From the NCBI GenBank assembly GCA_001787205.1, contig MFWB01000012.1, forward strand, positions 44,172 to 80,170: a DNA stretch of 35,999 nt. The letters run 5' to 3'. The notes under the pieces are model-generated. The model had not been told where the DNA came from, ran no database searches, and saw only the letters and a program-made list of their open reading frames with translations. Shown here piece by piece: positions 33,911-35,999 of this stretch. The stretch comes from Candidatus Nomurabacteria bacterium RIFOXYB1_FULL_39_16 (GTDB lineage: Bacteria; Patescibacteriota; Minisyncoccia; Phycocordibacterales; UBA9973). The position numbers and the translations under genes were made by a program. Numbering within the stretch: position 1 is the stretch's first letter; each line of letters begins with the position of its first letter.

Positions 33911-35666
33911 AAGTGAAAATAAAATATGTCAAAATTGCAAACAAGACTTCACCATAGAGCCGGAAGATTTTAATTTTTATGAAAAGATAAAGGTTCCTTC
34001 GCCCACGTTCTGTCCGCTTTGTCGTGCACAAAGGAGGCTTGTTTTCAGAAATGAAAGAAAGCTTTTTAAAGTTAAAGATGCTTTTACGGGGGAAAGTATT
34101 TTTTCTACTTACCCACAAGAAAGCGGAAAAAAAATTATTACCAGAGAAGAATGGTTTGGGGATGATTGGGATGCCATGGAATACGGGCAAGATTATGATT
34201 TCTCCAGTTCTTTTTTGAAACAATTTTTTGAACTCGAAAAACAAATACCCATGTATGGTTTGAATGCAAAAATGATGTCAAATAGTCCATATTCTGCGAA
34301 TGCTACTAATTTGAAAAATTGCTACCTTTGTTTTAGTTCGAATAATTCACAAGATTGTATGTATAGTAGCGCTATAGATTTTAGTAAAGATTGTGTAGAT
34401 AATTCTCATGTAAATCACTCTGAAAGATCTTACGAAAATTTTTGGTTACAGAATTGTTACCAGTGCCATTTTTCTATTAGGTCTATGGAATCGAGAAATT
34501 TGTGGTTCTGTCGGGGCTGTGTGGGGTGCAATGATTGTTTTGGAAGTGCAAATTTGAGAAAGGCATCTTATTGTATTTTTAATAAACAATATACGAAAGA
34601 AGAATATAAAAAGGAAATTAAAAAATTAAATCTAGACACTATTTCTGGACTAAAGGAAGCAAGAGAAAAAGCTAGAGCCTTTTGGTATACTCAACCCGCT
34701 AAATACCACCAAGGTTTAAAGAACTTAGATTGCACGGGTTCTTATGTAACTCATAGTAAAAATGTAAACGATAGTTATTTAATTAGAGAAAGTGAAAATC
34801 TACGATATTGTCAGTATTTACAAGTTCCAGAAAGTAAAGATTGTTATGACATAAATAATTGGGGAGCAAATACAGAACTTGGCTATGAGACAATGGAATG
34901 TGGTGATAATTCTTATAATAATAAATTTTCCAGAAATTGTTGGCCTGCTTGTAAAAACCTTGAGTACTGTATGCATATGTTTAGCTCGTCTGATTGTTTT
35001 GGTTGTGTTGGACTTAAGAAAAAGCAGTATTGCATTTTAAATAAACAATACACAAAAGAAGAATATTATGATTTGGTAAAAAAAATTAAGGAACATATGG
35101 ATGAGATGCCTTATGTTGATTCACAAGGACTCATTTATAAATATGGAGAATTCTTCCCGATAGAATTTTCCCAACTTGGGTATAATAATACTGTTGCAAT
35201 TCAACATTTTCCCTTAACAGAAAAAGAAGCAAAAGAAAAAGGGTATTTATGGATAAATATACCCCATGGTGAATACAAAATAACTATAAAAGTTGGGAAA
35301 TTACCAGATTCAATTTTTGATGTTACAGACAATATTTTAAAAGAAGTCATAGAATGTGAAAATTGTAAAAAAGCCTATAAAATTTTAGAAAATGAACTGA
35401 TTTTTTTAAAAAAAGAAAAACTTCCTTTACCGACAATGTGTTATGACTGTAGGTACGAGAGAAGGATTAGTGACAGATTAAAAATTCAATTGTACAAAAG
35501 ATATTGTATGTGTAACGGAGAAAAAGATGTTACTGGAATTTATAAAAATACAGTAAAACACATACACGGAGATGAACCATGTGGTGAAGAATTTAAAACC
35601 GGTTATCCACCCGAACATCCAGAAATAGTCTACTGCGAAAAGTGTTATCAGCAGGAGGTGTATTAG
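33900..35666 (+). CDS. Zinc-ribbon / 12-residue-repeat protein, paralog 4
   Basis: CQNCKQDFTIEPEDFNFYEKIKVPSPTFCPLCRAQRRLVFRNERKLFK; GDDWDAMEYGQDYDF; repeats; ends EIVYCEKCYQQEVY. Start overlaps scpB by 11 nt. Confidence 0.85.
   Translation: MEYKSENKICQNCKQDFTIEPEDFNFYEKIKVPSPTFCPLCRAQRRLVFRNERKLFKVKDAFTGESIFSTYPQESGKKIITREEWFGDDWDAMEYGQDYDFSSSFLKQFFELEKQIPMYGLNAKMMSNSPYSANATNLKNCYLCFSSNNSQDCMYSSAIDFSKDCVDNSHVNHSERSYENFWLQNCYQCHFSIRSMESRNLWFCRGCVGCNDCFGSANLRKASYCIFNKQYTKEEYKKEIKKLNLDTISGLKEAREKARAFWYTQPAKYHQGLKNLDCTGSYVTHSKNVNDSYLIRESENLRYCQYLQVPESKDCYDINNWGANTELGYETMECGDNSYNNKFSRNCWPACKNLEYCMHMFSSSDCFGCVGLKKKQYCILNKQYTKEEYYDLVKKIKEHMDEMPYVDSQGLIYKYGEFFPIEFSQLGYNNTVAIQHFPLTEKEAKEKGYLWINIPHGEYKITIKVGKLPDSIFDVTDNILKEVIECENCKKAYKILENELIFLKKEKLPLPTMCYDCRYERRISDRLKIQLYKRYCMCNGEKDVTGIYKNTVKHIHGDEPCGEEFKTGYPPEHPEIVYCEKCYQQEVY
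34311..34598 (+). repeat. Array 1 of paralog 4: eight 12-residue repeats (coding)
   Basis: LKNCYLCFSSNN/SQDCMYSSAIDF/SKDCVDNSHVNH/SERSYENFWLQN/CYQCHFSIRSME/SRNLWFCRGCVG/CNDCFGSANLRK/ASYCIFNKQYTK. Confidence 0.75.
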
Positions 35667-35667
35667 G

Positions 35668-35705
35668 TACTAAATTCTGCTATCGCAGAAAATGATACCT
35701 TTTAG
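35668..35705. terminator. Hairpin after paralog 4, possible terminator between convergent genes
   Basis: TTCTGC-TATC-GCAGAA nested within AGGTA...TACCT, followed by TTTT. Confidence 0.5.
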
Positions 35706-35710
35706 GGACT

Positions 35711-35999
35711 TTAAAGACACTCTTGATTGATGCCGAGGACGTAGTTGTTTATCAAATCTTGCTCGAGCGCATTTTCATCTCCTAAAAACCCACTAATGTC
35801 TTCTTTTTGAATCAGATTTATATATTTTTGTGTTAAGTTTCTAGCAATGGGTAAATAAGACCAGTGCCATTTCTCTTCGTTGTAACCCGTAGGTCTGTCG
35901 GGGCCTTTCGCATTGTACGGCTGGCAAAAGCCGAAGAGGGGAGCATTCTTATTCAGCCATTCGTATACCAAAGCACCCTTGGGGGTCTTGAAATATTCC
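35711..35999 (-). CDS. D-alanyl-D-alanine carboxypeptidase (VanY/M15-like), 5' end outside window
   Basis: Minus-strand frame open to right edge: EYFKTPKGALVYEWLNKNAPLFGFCQPYNAKGPDRPTGYNEEKWHWSYLP. Confidence 0.8.
   Translation of the reverse strand, partial: EYFKTPKGALVYEWLNKNAPLFGFCQPYNAKGPDRPTGYNEEKWHWSYLPIARNLTQKYINLIQKEDISGFLGDENALEQDLINNYVLGINQECL

Noticed and set aside
1-35999. Alternative genetic code (UGA = Gly) as in some CPR lineages
   Set aside because: Conserved proteins are full length under the standard bacterial code, and aguB ends at a TGA in the expected place.

Overview
This window looks like chromosomal DNA from a Patescibacteria/CPR (Parcubacteria-like) bacterium. I infer that from gene content and protein style; no 16S rRNA is present. 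Core genes include infA-rpmJ-rpsM-rpsK-rpsD-rpoA-rplQ-rplM-rpsI, grpE, dnaK, a short dnaJ-like gene, cysS, rplU, recR, dnaB, trpS, an archaeal-type aspS, pepA and scpA-scpB. Accessory genes include agmatine deiminase plus N-carbamoylputrescine amidase, a stand-alone riboflavin kinase domain, PCD/DCoH, CutA, and two VirD4/TraG-like ATPases. No rRNA, tRNA, CRISPR array or transposase was recognised. Two observations stand out. (1) Four paralogous large Cys/Asn/Ser-rich proteins (552-588 aa, about one fifth of the window) share zinc-ribbon modules at both ends and two central arrays of 12-residue repeats. The first array is in perfect register, 8 x 12 aa, in all four. The structure suggests a small-rung beta-solenoid between zinc ribbons. 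(2) Between trpS and aspS lies what reads as a complete transcription attenuator: a Phe4 leader peptide, three mutually exclusive hairpins and a U-tract. It precedes a small basic Cys-containing protein that has an unusually strong Shine-Dalgarno. Other observations: repeated leaderless-type promoters (-10 box 6-10 nt before the start codon), palindromic mini-elements inside coding sequences, and several lineage-typical reduced or atypical enzymes. All calls come from reading the sequence; no database search was run.
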